This document shows, in pieces, positions 1-7,253 of a stretch of 64,000 nt of DNA. The stretch is from Fodinicurvata fenggangensis DSM 21160 (lineage in GTDB: Bacteria > Pseudomonadota > Alphaproteobacteria > Kiloniellales > DSM-21159). The translations under genes and the position numbers were made by a program. The stretch covers positions 1 to 64,000 of the forward strand of contig NZ_JMLV01000016.1 in NCBI RefSeq assembly GCF_000686045.1. Reading direction: 5' to 3'. Position 1 is the first letter of the stretch; each line of letters opens with the position of its first letter. The notes beneath the pieces were generated by a model, which was not told the DNA's origin, searched no databases, and saw only the letters and a program-made list of their open reading frames with translations.

Positions 1-92
1 CGTCGGCCATGTCTGCGACCTCTTCACCGAGGAGGAATGCACCAACTTCTTCAGGGCTGCCGGATATGAAATCAATTAAACGCGACAGGCTT
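1..92 (+). mobile_element. Right end of an IS630-family insertion sequence (partial)
   Basis: The window opens inside an element whose transposase ends at 79. After the stop there are only 13 bases before a TA dinucleotide at 93-94, the target-site signature of IS630/Tc1-mariner elements. The terminal bases (81-92, cgcgacaggctt) are the inferred inverted-repeat end. The left end and the matching repeat are outside the window, so the boundary is an inference from the transposase end and the TA. Confidence 0.55.
2..79 (+). CDS. IS630-family transposase, C-terminal fragment (cut by window edge)
   Basis: Only the last 25 codons are visible, in the frame that ends with TAA at 77-79. They read a leucine/phenylalanine-rich tail with the pattern F-T-x-E-E-C-x-N-F-F-x-A-A-G-Y, which is the usual C-terminus of IS630-family DDE transposases. 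The DDE catalytic residues lie upstream of the window. Whether the full gene is intact cannot be judged here. The protein would cut and paste its own element into TA targets. Confidence 0.6.
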   Translation, partial: VGHVCDLFTEEECTNFFRAAGYEIN

Positions 93-147
93 TAGTCAGA
101 TGGCGCTCCAACAGCATGTAATCCTTGCTGGTGAGCTGGCACTTCAT
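76..147 (-). pseudogene. Remnant of a small Rnk/GreAB-like gene cut by the IS630 insertion
   Basis: On the minus strand an ATG at 145-147 opens a 23-codon frame beginning MKCQLTSKDYMLLERHL, then running into the IS end and stopping at 76-78. The pattern QLT-x-KD-(Y/F)-x-x-L-E is reminiscent of the N-terminus of Rnk-like (nucleoside diphosphate kinase regulator / GreA-GreB C-terminal) proteins of alphaproteobacteria. If so, the gene is interrupted after about 17 codons and the rest lies left of the element. A weak GAGG lies about 11 bases upstream of the start. The family assignment rests on a very short match and is tentative. Confidence 0.3.
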
Positions 148-602
148 AGGCCGCAATGCCTCGGGCAGACCCCATTGGATCAGGTCCGGCAGGCAATCGG
201 TGATTGGTGAATAGGAAACAGGGGAACCCGCTTCAAGGTGCGGGCCAGACCAGTTTGTGTTTATCGTGTGCATGACATCCCACCGCCGAACGACTTCTGT
301 CGTTCGGTTCATGAATTCCATAGGAAATGTGGAATTGCCCCAAGCGGTGGGAGAGCACGTCTACCCTTAGCCCGCTCGGGGCTGAGAGCCTTCGAGCAGG
401 GTGCCTGCAAACCGCAGGAACCTGTATGATGGGACGTGCTTGTACATGATGTACAGAAGGTAGGTCCGCCAGATGGTAAAGTCAAACGCCCTATTTACAT
501 AACGTTTATGATAAAAATGACGTGAGCCGATGGCGAGCAAATTGCCGGTGATGGAAAGGGAGCTTCCCTCCTGGCCGGGGTGTGCCAGGAAACGCCTTGT
601 AT
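148..602. other. Intergenic stretch with two predicted hairpins and no convincing gene
   Basis: No open frame here has recognisable protein character. The stretch contains one imperfect hairpin (371-401, arms CCCGCTCG and CGAGCAGGG) followed directly by a second (404-418, CCTGC-aaacc-GCAGG), and a short palindrome TGTACATGATGTACA near 443-457. The segment 470-530 is AT-rich. It could hold a structured leader or small RNA, but no known RNA family could be matched by eye. Confidence 0.35.
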
Positions 603-1808
603 TCAGCCTGCGGCCGGAACCGGTGCCTTCAGGGCTTCATTCAGATCGGCGATGATATCTTCCACTTCTTCCAGGCCGACCGACAGCCGGATCAGTCCTT
701 CCGTGATGCCGTGGGCGGCGCGTTCTTCGGCAGTATAGGTCGAATGTGTCATGCTGGCGGGGTGCTGGATCAGGCTTTCCGCATCACCCAGTGACACGGC
801 CCGCCGGATCAGCTGCAGCCGATCCATCATGGCCTTTCCGGCCGCGTGCCCGTCCTTGAGTTCAAAGGCGATCATCGCACCGAATCCGGGCATCTGACGG
901 CGGGCCAACGCGTGTTGCGGGAAGCTCTCAAGCCCGGGGTAGTGGACCTTGGCCACCGCCGGATGGCGCTCGAGCATACCGGCCACTTCCATGGCATTCT
1001 CACAATGTCGCTCCATGCGCAGTTTGAGCGTTTTAAGGCCGCGCAGCACCAGCATGGCATTGAAAGGCGCCATGACGGCACCGGTCATGTCCTTCATGCC
1101 GATCATGCGGACCTCGCCCATGTCGTCCGCTCTGCCGACGGCAAGCCCGCCGACCAGGTCGCCGTGCCCGCCCATGTATTTTGTTGCGGAGTGGACGACG
1201 ATATCCGCGCCCAATTCGATGGGGCGGGTCAGGACCGGGGTGGCATAGGTGTTGTCGACCACCGTTTTGGCGTCATGGGTTCGTGCGATGGCGCCTACGG
1301 CGTCGATATCGACCAGACGCATGTTCGGGTTTGCGGGCGTTTCGAAATACACGATCCGTGTGCGGGACGAGATCGCAGCTTCCAGCGCCGCCGGCTCGGT
1401 CAGGTCCACATGGGTGACGGTGATTCCGAACTTCTCCAGCCCGTGACGCATGAAGGCGAAGGTGCAGCCATAGAGGGTTTCGTCGGTGATGACCTCGTCC
1501 CCTGGCGCCAGGAAGGTCCAGAGAACCGAGGTGATGGCCCCCATGCCCGAGGCGAGTGCAAGACCCGCTTCGGCGCCCTCCAGTGCCGCCACGCGACGCT
1601 CGAGCAGATCCAGTGTGGGGTTGGAGATTCGCGAATAGATGTGGCCCTGGGCCTCGCCAGCGAAGAGCGCCGCGCCCTGCTCGACCGTATCGAAAGCGAA
1701 GGTGGAGGTGAGGTGCAGCGGTGGCGTCAGAGCGCCCTCGTTGTCTTGAGGCTCATACCCAAGATGAATGGCACGGGTGGCAAAACCGGCGGACTTGTTC
1801 GGAGTCAT
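603..1808 (-). CDS. megL: Methionine gamma-lyase (PLP enzyme, Cys/Met metabolism family)
   Basis: A 401-residue pyridoxal-phosphate enzyme of the Cys/Met metabolism family. The PLP-binding lysine sits in SATKYMGGHGD, and the cofactor/substrate loops YSRISNPT, ASGMGAI and VVDNTYATP are all present. Methionine gamma-lyase splits methionine to methanethiol, ammonia and 2-oxobutyrate in the cytoplasm. Cystathionine gamma-synthase/lyase relatives share these motifs, but the length and the divergent pairing with an Lrp-type regulator at 1925 favour methionine catabolism. The start has AAGGGAC about five bases upstream. The intergenic region (1809-1924) must carry both promoters, so control by the neighbouring regulator is likely. 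Confidence 0.85.
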   Translation of the reverse strand: MTPNKSAGFATRAIHLGYEPQDNEGALTPPLHLTSTFAFDTVEQGAALFAGEAQGHIYSRISNPTLDLLERRVAALEGAEAGLALASGMGAITSVLWTFLAPGDEVITDETLYGCTFAFMRHGLEKFGITVTHVDLTEPAALEAAISSRTRIVYFETPANPNMRLVDIDAVGAIARTHDAKTVVDNTYATPVLTRPIELGADIVVHSATKYMGGHGDLVGGLAVGRADDMGEVRMIGMKDMTGAVMAPFNAMLVLRGLKTLKLRMERHCENAMEVAGMLERHPAVAKVHYPGLESFPQHALARRQMPGFGAMIAFELKDGHAAGKAMMDRLQLIRRAVSLGDAESLIQHPASMTHSTYTAEERAAHGITEGLIRLSVGLEEVEDIIADLNEALKAPVPAAG

Positions 1809-1924
1809 GGGCTGTCCCTTTGCTGCTGTCTGCCGCCAGTATCGCAGGAATCATCTGGTGATGGCGGTCAAAATCTGTCACGAATACATATGAAAATAGC
1901 ATGATTTACTAATAGAGATGGTCA
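1809..1924. promoter_or_regulatory. Divergent promoter region between megL and its Lrp-type regulator
   Basis: This 116-base interval separates two divergently transcribed genes. Its right half (about 1880-1915) is AT-rich and includes CATATGAAAATAGCATG, the kind of AT-rich, loosely symmetric sequence Lrp/AsnC proteins bind. No exact operator can be defined from one copy. Autoregulation plus control of megL is inferred from the layout. Confidence 0.4.
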
Positions 1925-2389
1925 TTGAAGTCACTTGATGCCAAGGATTTGCAGATTATCCGTGAGCTGCAGAAGGACGGCCGCCTGACGAATGCGGACC
2001 TGGCAACGCGGGTCAACCTGTCGCCCACGCCCTGCCTGCGGCGCGTCCGCTTGTTGGAGGAGGCGGGGATCATCACCGGCTATTCGGCCAACGTGAATCC
2101 CAGGGCCTACGGCCTGACGATCACAGCCTTCATCCGCATTTCCCTGGAACGTCACGATCGTGATGTCGTGCAGCGTTTCGAGGAACGGGTGTGCAGCATC
2201 GAGGAAATCCTGGACTGCCATCTGCTGACGGGGGAGGCCGATTACCTGTTGCGTGTGATGGTTACCGACCTCGAGGCCTATGAGGCCTTCGTGCGGACCC
2301 GCCTGCACGCCATCCAGGGTATCAGTTCGATCACGACAAGCTTCGTCTACGGGACCGTCAAGTCCTCGCCGATTTTCCCCAGGCCCTGA
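1925..2389 (+). CDS. Lrp/AsnC-family transcriptional regulator, likely controlling megL
   Basis: A 154-residue protein with an N-terminal helix-turn-helix (about residues 5-65, with LQKDGRLTNADLATRVNLS and the family signature SPTPCLRRVRLLEEAGII) and a C-terminal RAM/AsnC ligand-binding domain (about 68-150). Such regulators form dimers or octamers that sense amino acids. The frame offers TTG at 1925 as start with GAGATGG just upstream; a nearby ATG at 1918 is out of frame. Its divergent position from megL suggests methionine-responsive control, which is inference. Confidence 0.88.
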   Translation: MKSLDAKDLQIIRELQKDGRLTNADLATRVNLSPTPCLRRVRLLEEAGIITGYSANVNPRAYGLTITAFIRISLERHDRDVVQRFEERVCSIEEILDCHLLTGEADYLLRVMVTDLEAYEAFVRTRLHAIQGISSITTSFVYGTVKSSPIFPRP

Positions 2390-2462
2390 TAGCAAGGACG
2401 AGAGGTGAAAGGGCGGATAGAGAATTTTTATGGACCTGCGCGACGGAGAAGAAAGCGACCTC

Positions 2463-2927
2463 ATGGATATAAACTGGGAAGAAGTCACTGATCTTCTGGA
2501 AAAACTCTATGAAGCCTCTAGTGGGTTAGAAGCCTTGTTTCCGGGTAGGAAATTTACGCTCGATGGCCACCTTGTGGGAAGTATTGGAGAGGTGGTCGCT
2601 GCCTACATGTTCGGGCTTGAACTCATGCCAGCTTCGAATCTTGGCTATGATGCATTATCTGCCGACGGCCGCAAGGTAGAGATCAAACTTACCCAGGGAA
2701 CTGTCATCGGCATTCGTCACCAGGCAGAGCATATCATTGTGCTGCATCGCTCAAGGGGCGGGCCGATTCGTGTTGCATATAACGGTCCTGGGGAACCGAT
2801 TTGGTCTGCGGCAGGGTCAATGCAACGCAATGGTGCCCGGCAGATCTCTGTGAGAAAGCTTGCGAGGCTTGATGAAAGTCTCCCTGAAGCCAGGAAGTTA
2901 CCAATTCTTCAGCAGGCACCAGTGTAA
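2463..2927 (+). CDS. DUF6998-type protein with a PD-(D/E)xK-nuclease-like core
   Basis: A 154-residue soluble protein. Conserved-looking blocks are LFPGRKFTLDGHLVGSIGE (about residues 26-44), a downstream GYDA and the strand VEIKLTQG. An E, then D, then E-x-K arrangement is what PD-(D/E)xK nucleases show, and I recall this block as DUF6998, whose function is unknown. I prefer the ATG at 2463 because GGAGAAG lies 10 bases before it; an in-frame ATG at 2430 has no obvious ribosome site. The G+C content is about 52% over 2521-2700, lower than the neighbours at about 62%, suggesting acquisition by transfer. Nuclease activity is not shown. Confidence 0.6.
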   Translation: MDINWEEVTDLLEKLYEASSGLEALFPGRKFTLDGHLVGSIGEVVAAYMFGLELMPASNLGYDALSADGRKVEIKLTQGTVIGIRHQAEHIIVLHRSRGGPIRVAYNGPGEPIWSAAGSMQRNGARQISVRKLARLDESLPEARKLPILQQAPV

Positions 2928-2939
2928 ATCTGGAAGGTT

Positions 2940-3830
2940 TCAGTATGCCTTGGCCAGGTCGAGGATGGCCTGAGCGAAAGCTTCCGGTGCCTCCTGGGGT
3001 GGGTTGTGGCCTGTATCGGGCAGCAGGCGGCGTTCATAACGGTCAGTGAAATGCGCGGCGTGGGGGTCCGTCTCCTCCGGCGGATCCACACCGTCATTCG
3101 CGCCTTCAAGTACGATGGTGGGCACGGATATATCGGGCTGGCTGGCCAGTTGTGCCTCCAGGCCTTCCAGAGCCGGATCACCCGGAATCAGGCCATAGCG
3201 GTGGCGATAGGAATGGATCACGACCTCGACGAAGTCCGGGTTGTCGAACGCGGAAGCGCTGCGATTGAAGGTTTCAGTATCGAAGTTCCATGTCGGCGAC
3301 CAGAGTTCCCAGAGCAGGCGCGTCAGGTCGCGGCGGTTTGCGGCCAGTCCCGCGCGGCCTCGTTCGGAGTGGAAGTAGTACTGGTACCAGAAGCGCCGTT
3401 CCTGTTCCGGTGCGGCGGGTGTGTCGGCCTTTGCGATGTCCTGGATGTTGTAGCCGGTGCCACAGCTGACCAGGCCGTGCACCCGGTTCGGCCAGAGGGC
3501 GGCCACGATGCAGGCGGCGCGTCCGCCCCAGTCATAGCCGGCCAGGATCGCCTGCGGAATCTCGAGCGCCTCCAGGAACGCCCGCAGGTCATCTCCCAGA
3601 GCGGCCTGCTGGCCCGAGCGGAGCGTGTTCCTTGACAGGAATCGCGTTGGGCCATAGCCGCGCAGGTAGGGGACGAGGCAGCGGAACCCATTTTGTGAAA
3701 GCTGCCCGGCCACTTCATCGTAGGAGTGGACGTCATAGGGAAAGCCATGCAGCAGAACCACCGGCGTACCGTCCGCCGGGCCCTGCTCCAGGTAGGTGAC
3801 ATTGAGCGAACCTGCGATCACCTGCTTCAT
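2940..3830 (-). CDS. Alpha/beta hydrolase, epoxide-hydrolase/dehalogenase-like
   Basis: A 296-residue cytosolic alpha/beta-hydrolase. The oxyanion motif HGFP is at 28-31 and the nucleophile elbow reads GYDWGG, so the nucleophile is Asp100 rather than Ser. That is the hallmark of epoxide hydrolases and haloalkane/haloacetate dehalogenases. The acid is probably in GANDGVD and the base in DTGHN near the C-terminus, and paired tyrosines in the cap (WYQYYF) are present. The start at 3830 is preferred over an in-frame ATG at 3848 because AGGAGAAGG lies just before it. The substrate is unknown; it stands alone, convergent with the gene at 2463. Confidence 0.8.
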   Translation of the reverse strand: MKQVIAGSLNVTYLEQGPADGTPVVLLHGFPYDVHSYDEVAGQLSQNGFRCLVPYLRGYGPTRFLSRNTLRSGQQAALGDDLRAFLEALEIPQAILAGYDWGGRAACIVAALWPNRVHGLVSCGTGYNIQDIAKADTPAAPEQERRFWYQYYFHSERGRAGLAANRRDLTRLLWELWSPTWNFDTETFNRSASAFDNPDFVEVVIHSYRHRYGLIPGDPALEGLEAQLASQPDISVPTIVLEGANDGVDPPEETDPHAAHFTDRYERRLLPDTGHNPPQEAPEAFAQAILDLAKAY

Positions 3831-3853
3831 ACTGTCCTTCTCCTGCACCCTGA

Positions 3854-5194
3854 TTATGCCCGAGGCAGTTCCAGTCTTGCTTCCAGCCCCTGCGCACGGT
3901 TTTCCAGGACCAAACTGCCGCCCGCGGCATCCGCGATCTCACTGGCGATGGCCAGGCCAAAGCCGTTGCTCCTGGCGCTTTCGTCGAGCCGTCTGCCTCG
4001 CGTTGTGAGAGTCTCGATCTGGGCTGGAGGAATTCCGGGCCCATCGTCGCGAATGGTTATTTCGATCCGATCGTCCAGGGCGCGCCCTGACAGATTGACT
4101 CGGCTCGAGGCGTGCCGGGCAGCGTTTTCGGCAAGTGCGCCCAGAGCCTCGGCCAGGTCGCTTGAATCGATACGGGCATGGAGGGTAGGGGCGATATCGA
4201 GACTCCATGCAACGCCTGCACCATCCGGACTGCGTTTCAGTACGGAAATAATGCCACGTGTCGTCTCCGCTACGTCCGCTCGTGCTTCCCGTGCACGTGC
4301 CGCTGCGCGCGCGCGCAGCAGCTCGCGGTCAACATGTCGCTGCATGGCACGGGCCACTTCCTCGATGTCTTCGGCAGCACGGGGGGACCCGCTTGTCCGC
4401 AGGCGACCGGCTTCCCCCAGCAGAGCCTGCAAGGGAGTCTTGAGGCCGTGTGCTAGGTCGCCAGCCCGGGCCCTGGCTTTTGAAATATCGGCTTCGCGCT
4501 TTTCGAGCAGGGCATCCAGTTCGTCCGCCAGGGGTTGGACCTCCTGTGGCCAATCCGTGCCCATGCGTGTGGCTTGACCAGAGCGCAGTGCTGCAATCCG
4601 CGTGCCGAGCCAACGCAAGGGGCGAAGACCTACCAGTAGTTGGACTGCTTGCGCTGCGATAAGGAATAACGCCAGCAAGGCCAGGAAAGGGGCAAGGTCT
4701 GTCATGAAGGCACGTTGTGCGCTTTCCAACTGCCCGGCATCCATGGCCACGGCCACACGGACTGGCTGGTTGCCCAGCCGTTCGGGCAGGGTAACCCTGC
4801 GTTCAAAGACCAGCAATTGGGTGTCGTCAGGTCCCGTGAGTCGCAAGCTGTGTGGCTGATGATCCGGCTGGTCGGTGGACGGGAGCGATAGCTCGTAATC
4901 CCAGAGTGAACGAGATCGAAGCACCTGGCCATTGGTCTCGACCTGCCAGTAAAGACCGCCATAGGGCTGTTGGAATCTGGGGTCTGCGGGAGGGGGTGTG
5001 ACCGTCAGATTACCGTCCTGCTGTCCAAGTCCTGCCAGGACCTGATCCAGTTGCACCGACAGTTCGGCTGTTGCACGGCGCTCCACATGGGTCCCGAACA
5101 GTGTGGTCAGGCCGGCTGCCGCCAGTCCCAGCGCCAGTATGACAGCGACGGCGCCCGCAATCGCCAGGCGCAAACGCAGGGAGAGGCGCTTCAC
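3854..5194 (-). CDS. Two-component sensor histidine kinase (PhoQ/QseC type)
   Basis: A 446-residue inner-membrane sensor kinase. It has an N-terminal membrane helix (about 10-32), a periplasmic sensor of about 130 residues, a second helix (about 167-190), a HAMP-like linker, the phosphoacceptor H249 in DLAHGLKTPL, and an ATPase domain with N-box (ENAARHAS), DDGPGIP and GFGLAIA. It overlaps the response regulator by four bases (ATGA), so both are translated together. With PepSY proteins on either side of the promoter region, it probably senses metal, peptide or envelope stress; the signal is unknown. Confidence 0.88.
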   Translation of the reverse strand: MKRLSLRLRLAIAGAVAVILALGLAAAGLTTLFGTHVERRATAELSVQLDQVLAGLGQQDGNLTVTPPPADPRFQQPYGGLYWQVETNGQVLRSRSLWDYELSLPSTDQPDHQPHSLRLTGPDDTQLLVFERRVTLPERLGNQPVRVAVAMDAGQLESAQRAFMTDLAPFLALLALFLIAAQAVQLLVGLRPLRWLGTRIAALRSGQATRMGTDWPQEVQPLADELDALLEKREADISKARARAGDLAHGLKTPLQALLGEAGRLRTSGSPRAAEDIEEVARAMQRHVDRELLRARAAARAREARADVAETTRGIISVLKRSPDGAGVAWSLDIAPTLHARIDSSDLAEALGALAENAARHASSRVNLSGRALDDRIEITIRDDGPGIPPAQIETLTTRGRRLDESARSNGFGLAIASEIADAAGGSLVLENRAQGLEARLELPRA

Positions 5195-5856
5195 TGCCCT
5201 TCGCCCTCAAGGTAATACCCGAAACCGCGGCGTGTTCCGATCACGTCTCTCCCCAACTTGCGTCTCAGCCGGGCGACGACAGCTTCGAGGGCATTGGGGT
5301 CGCGGGCATCATCGTCTCCATAGAGATGTTCCAGCAGCTCGGTTGGCGGTATCACGCGATCGCGGTGCAGTGCCAGATAGGCCATGAAGCGGTATTCCAG
5401 CGCTGTCAAACTGACAGGAAGGCCGCGCACGGCCAGGGTCATGCGATTGGTGTCGAGGGTCAGTTCTCCCACCTGCTGTACGGCCGCGCCGCGACCGGCA
5501 GACCGGCGCACCAAGGCCCGGGCCCGGGCGACCAATTCCTCGATCCGAAAAGGCTTTGGCAGGTAGTCGTCGGCGCCGGCATCGATGCCTTCCACACGCT
5601 CTTCCCAGGTTCCACGTGCAGTCAGGACCAGCACCGGCAGTTCACGCCCACTGGCGCGCCAGCGCTTGAGCAGTGACAGTCCGTCCATGCTGGGCAGCCC
5701 CAGGTCAAGTACCACGAGGTCGTAGTCTTCTGTATCGCCCAGGAACCAGGCTTCCTCGCCATCGGCGCAAACCTCGACCAGGAAACCGGCGCTTTCGAGG
5801 GCTGTCTTCAGATCCGAGGCAATCCGCGAGTCATCCTCGACTATAAGTGCCCGCAT
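5191..5856 (-). CDS. OmpR/PhoP-family response regulator
   Basis: A 221-residue regulator. The receiver domain (1-115) carries the acidic pocket EDD near the start, the phosphoacceptor aspartate in VVLDLGLP, a Thr in VLTA and a Lys in LPKPF. The C-terminal winged helix (about 125-218) has the OmpR-type RRKLGRDVI...RGFGY ending. The upstream PepSY gene's TGA overlaps the ATG by one base, and the kinase follows with an ATGA overlap. The likely targets include the two divergent PepSY genes, because direct repeats lie between them (6176-6192). Confidence 0.9.
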   Translation of the reverse strand: MRALIVEDDSRIASDLKTALESAGFLVEVCADGEEAWFLGDTEDYDLVVLDLGLPSMDGLSLLKRWRASGRELPVLVLTARGTWEERVEGIDAGADDYLPKPFRIEELVARARALVRRSAGRGAAVQQVGELTLDTNRMTLAVRGLPVSLTALEYRFMAYLALHRDRVIPPTELLEHLYGDDDARDPNALEAVVARLRRKLGRDVIGTRRGFGYYLEGEGQ

Positions 5857-6152
5857 CAGTCGTCCTCGAACTCCCGTTCCAGAATGCGCCCGGTCGCGCC
5901 GTCGAGCTCCAGTTCCAGCAGCCGGCCATCCGGGGTGATAAGCTCAAGCTCATAGAGATATCGCCCATCATCGTGTTCAAGGTCTACCTCAATGACACGA
6001 CCGCCGGTATCTTTCTCGGCAATCTCCAGGATGCGTGTTAGTGGCAATACATCGCCACGCTCCAGGGCTTCGCGCGCACGCTCGTGATCGTCACCGTCGG
6101 CCAGGGCGGACGAGGCAAGAAGCAGTAGAAGCGGAAACAAATATCTCATCAT
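5856..6152 (-). CDS. PepSY-domain periplasmic protein, first gene of the two-component operon
   Basis: A 98-residue secreted protein: a signal peptide ending near SSALA, then one PepSY domain in which the strands VIEVDLEHDDGRYLYELELITPDG and the pattern LELDGATGRIL are typical. PepSY domains bind or inhibit peptidases or sense metal in the periplasm. It leads the operon with the regulator and kinase and diverges from a second PepSY gene, an arrangement common for envelope-stress two-component systems. It may be a feedback partner for the kinase, which is inference. Confidence 0.82.
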   Translation of the reverse strand: MMRYLFPLLLLLASSALADGDDHERAREALERGDVLPLTRILEIAEKDTGGRVIEVDLEHDDGRYLYELELITPDGRLLELELDGATGRILEREFEDD

Positions 6153-6175
6153 GCAGATTCTCTACGTCAGACAAG

Positions 6176-6192
6176 CTGACAATATGCTGACA
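6176..6192. promoter_or_regulatory. Direct repeats CTGACA spaced 11 bases: candidate response-regulator box
   Basis: Two copies of CTGACA (6176-6181 and 6187-6192) lie in the same orientation with an 11-base period, one helical turn, between two divergent PepSY genes. A related CAGACA starts at 6168. OmpR/PhoP-type regulators bind such tandem half-sites as dimers. The neighbouring regulator is the obvious candidate, but no binding data can be drawn from sequence alone. Confidence 0.45.
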
Positions 6193-6278
6193 TCACGCAT
6201 CAGGGTGTGGTCAGCGCCAATATTCTAGAAGGGAGCCTCATTGCGGCACACAGCTGCAGCATACCAAAGGAGCATAAC

Positions 6279-6578
6279 ATGAAACGCAAACTGCTTATTG
6301 CCACCACTTTCGCCGCCGCAACCGGTTTCCTGATTGCGGGTGTTCAGGCATCCGATGACGATCGCGCCAGTAACGGGAGCCTTTCCTCGCAGGAAGAAGC
6401 GATGGAGCTTTCCGAGTTCGCAACCATGTTGTCTTCGCAGGGCTATACCATTCACGAGATTGAAGTCGAGGATGGTGTTTTTAGCGTAGAGATGACTGAC
6501 GAGGCCGGAGCGGAATATGAGGGGGATTACGATGTCGTAACAGGCGAGGCAGTTTACGGCCCCCATCGTGATGATTGA
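6279..6578 (+). CDS. Small exported PepSY-like protein
   Basis: A 99-residue protein with a signal peptide (KRKLLIATTFAAATGF...) and a short acidic PepSY-like domain (about 50-95) that ends D-Y-D-V-V-T-G-E-A-V-Y. The start at 6279 is chosen because AAGGAG lies 8 bases upstream; an earlier in-frame ATG at 6207 would add a non-coding-like leader. It diverges from the PepSY-regulator-kinase operon and probably belongs to the same regulon through the direct repeats at 6176-6192. Confidence 0.78.
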   Translation: MKRKLLIATTFAAATGFLIAGVQASDDDRASNGSLSSQEEAMELSEFATMLSSQGYTIHEIEVEDGVFSVEMTDEAGAEYEGDYDVVTGEAVYGPHRDD

Positions 6579-6618
6579 CGAAAGCGGGGCGTTACAGGCC
6601 TCATCCCAGTGATAGTTC

Positions 6619-6649
6619 GGCCCGGCTGTACTTGGAGTGCAGCCGGGCC
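6619..6649. terminator. Stem-loop between convergent genes
   Basis: The arms GGCCCGGCTG and CAGCCGGGCC form a 10-base perfect stem with an 11-base loop between the ends of the PepSY gene and the GFA gene. There is no clear T-run on either side, so factor-independent termination is uncertain. Confidence 0.4.
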
Positions 6650-6672
6650 AGTGCCGTTCGGAGAGTTCTAAA

Positions 6673-7161
6673 TCAATAGTCCCGCAGCACCTTCCAGCGT
6701 TCCAGACTCTCCGCCGGCCAGTGTTCGCTGCGGCGATAGTACTGGGGCATCACCGGAACGTCGCTGGGCAGGGACAGCCAGTGCTGCTTGGAGTCCGTGT
6801 AGATATGGATATCGGGCGGGAAGCGGTCTGGGTCGTCCAGGGTTCCGACGCGCAAGAAGGCAACCTTCTCGCCGGCGCCGGGATAGTGGCTCCAGAGGGC
6901 CACGCGGCAGTCGGGGCAGCGCAGGATCTTTTGACCCCTGCCGCTTTCGGAGGGCGTCAGTGTCAGCTCGGGCTGCCCGACCAGTAGCTCCAGGCTTGCG
7001 GTTTCCACGAGCGCGTTGATGGCCAACGCGCTGCCGGTTTCGCGTTGGCACCAGCGGCAATGACAGCCATGTACGAAAAGCGGTCGGGCCGTCATGCGAT
7101 AGCGAACCCTGCCACACGTGCAGCCACCCTCGAAATGGGCTGCGTTGCCATCTTGAACCAT
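6673..7161 (-). CDS. GFA-family (Mss4-like) zinc-binding protein
   Basis: A 162-residue protein of the GFA family. The zinc ligands are visible as CTCG near the N-terminus, CHCRWC about 20 residues on, and CPDC in the middle. The Pfam family is named after glutathione-dependent formaldehyde activation, but most members have no proven reaction. The ATG at 7161 is preferred because GGGGGAC lies 8 bases before it; an upstream in-frame ATG at 7182 is possible. It stands alone. Confidence 0.82.
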   Translation of the reverse strand: MVQDGNAAHFEGGCTCGRVRYRMTARPLFVHGCHCRWCQRETGSALAINALVETASLELLVGQPELTLTPSESGRGQKILRCPDCRVALWSHYPGAGEKVAFLRVGTLDDPDRFPPDIHIYTDSKQHWLSLPSDVPVMPQYYRRSEHWPAESLERWKVLRDY

Positions 7162-7253
7162 GTTCTTTTGTCCCCCGGTCATTGTCCTGGCAATGGAAAG
7201 GCCAGAGTACCCCGCCGTATTGGGCTTTGACCAGCCGCGGCTTCCTACAGACC

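Noticed and set aside
360-450. Possible TPP riboswitch (GGGGCTGAGA followed by AACCTG)
   Set aside because: Only the CTGAGA and AACCTG pieces match, the upstream GGGGTGC and the downstream GATC...CCAGCG...AGGGA parts are missing, and no thiamine gene follows.
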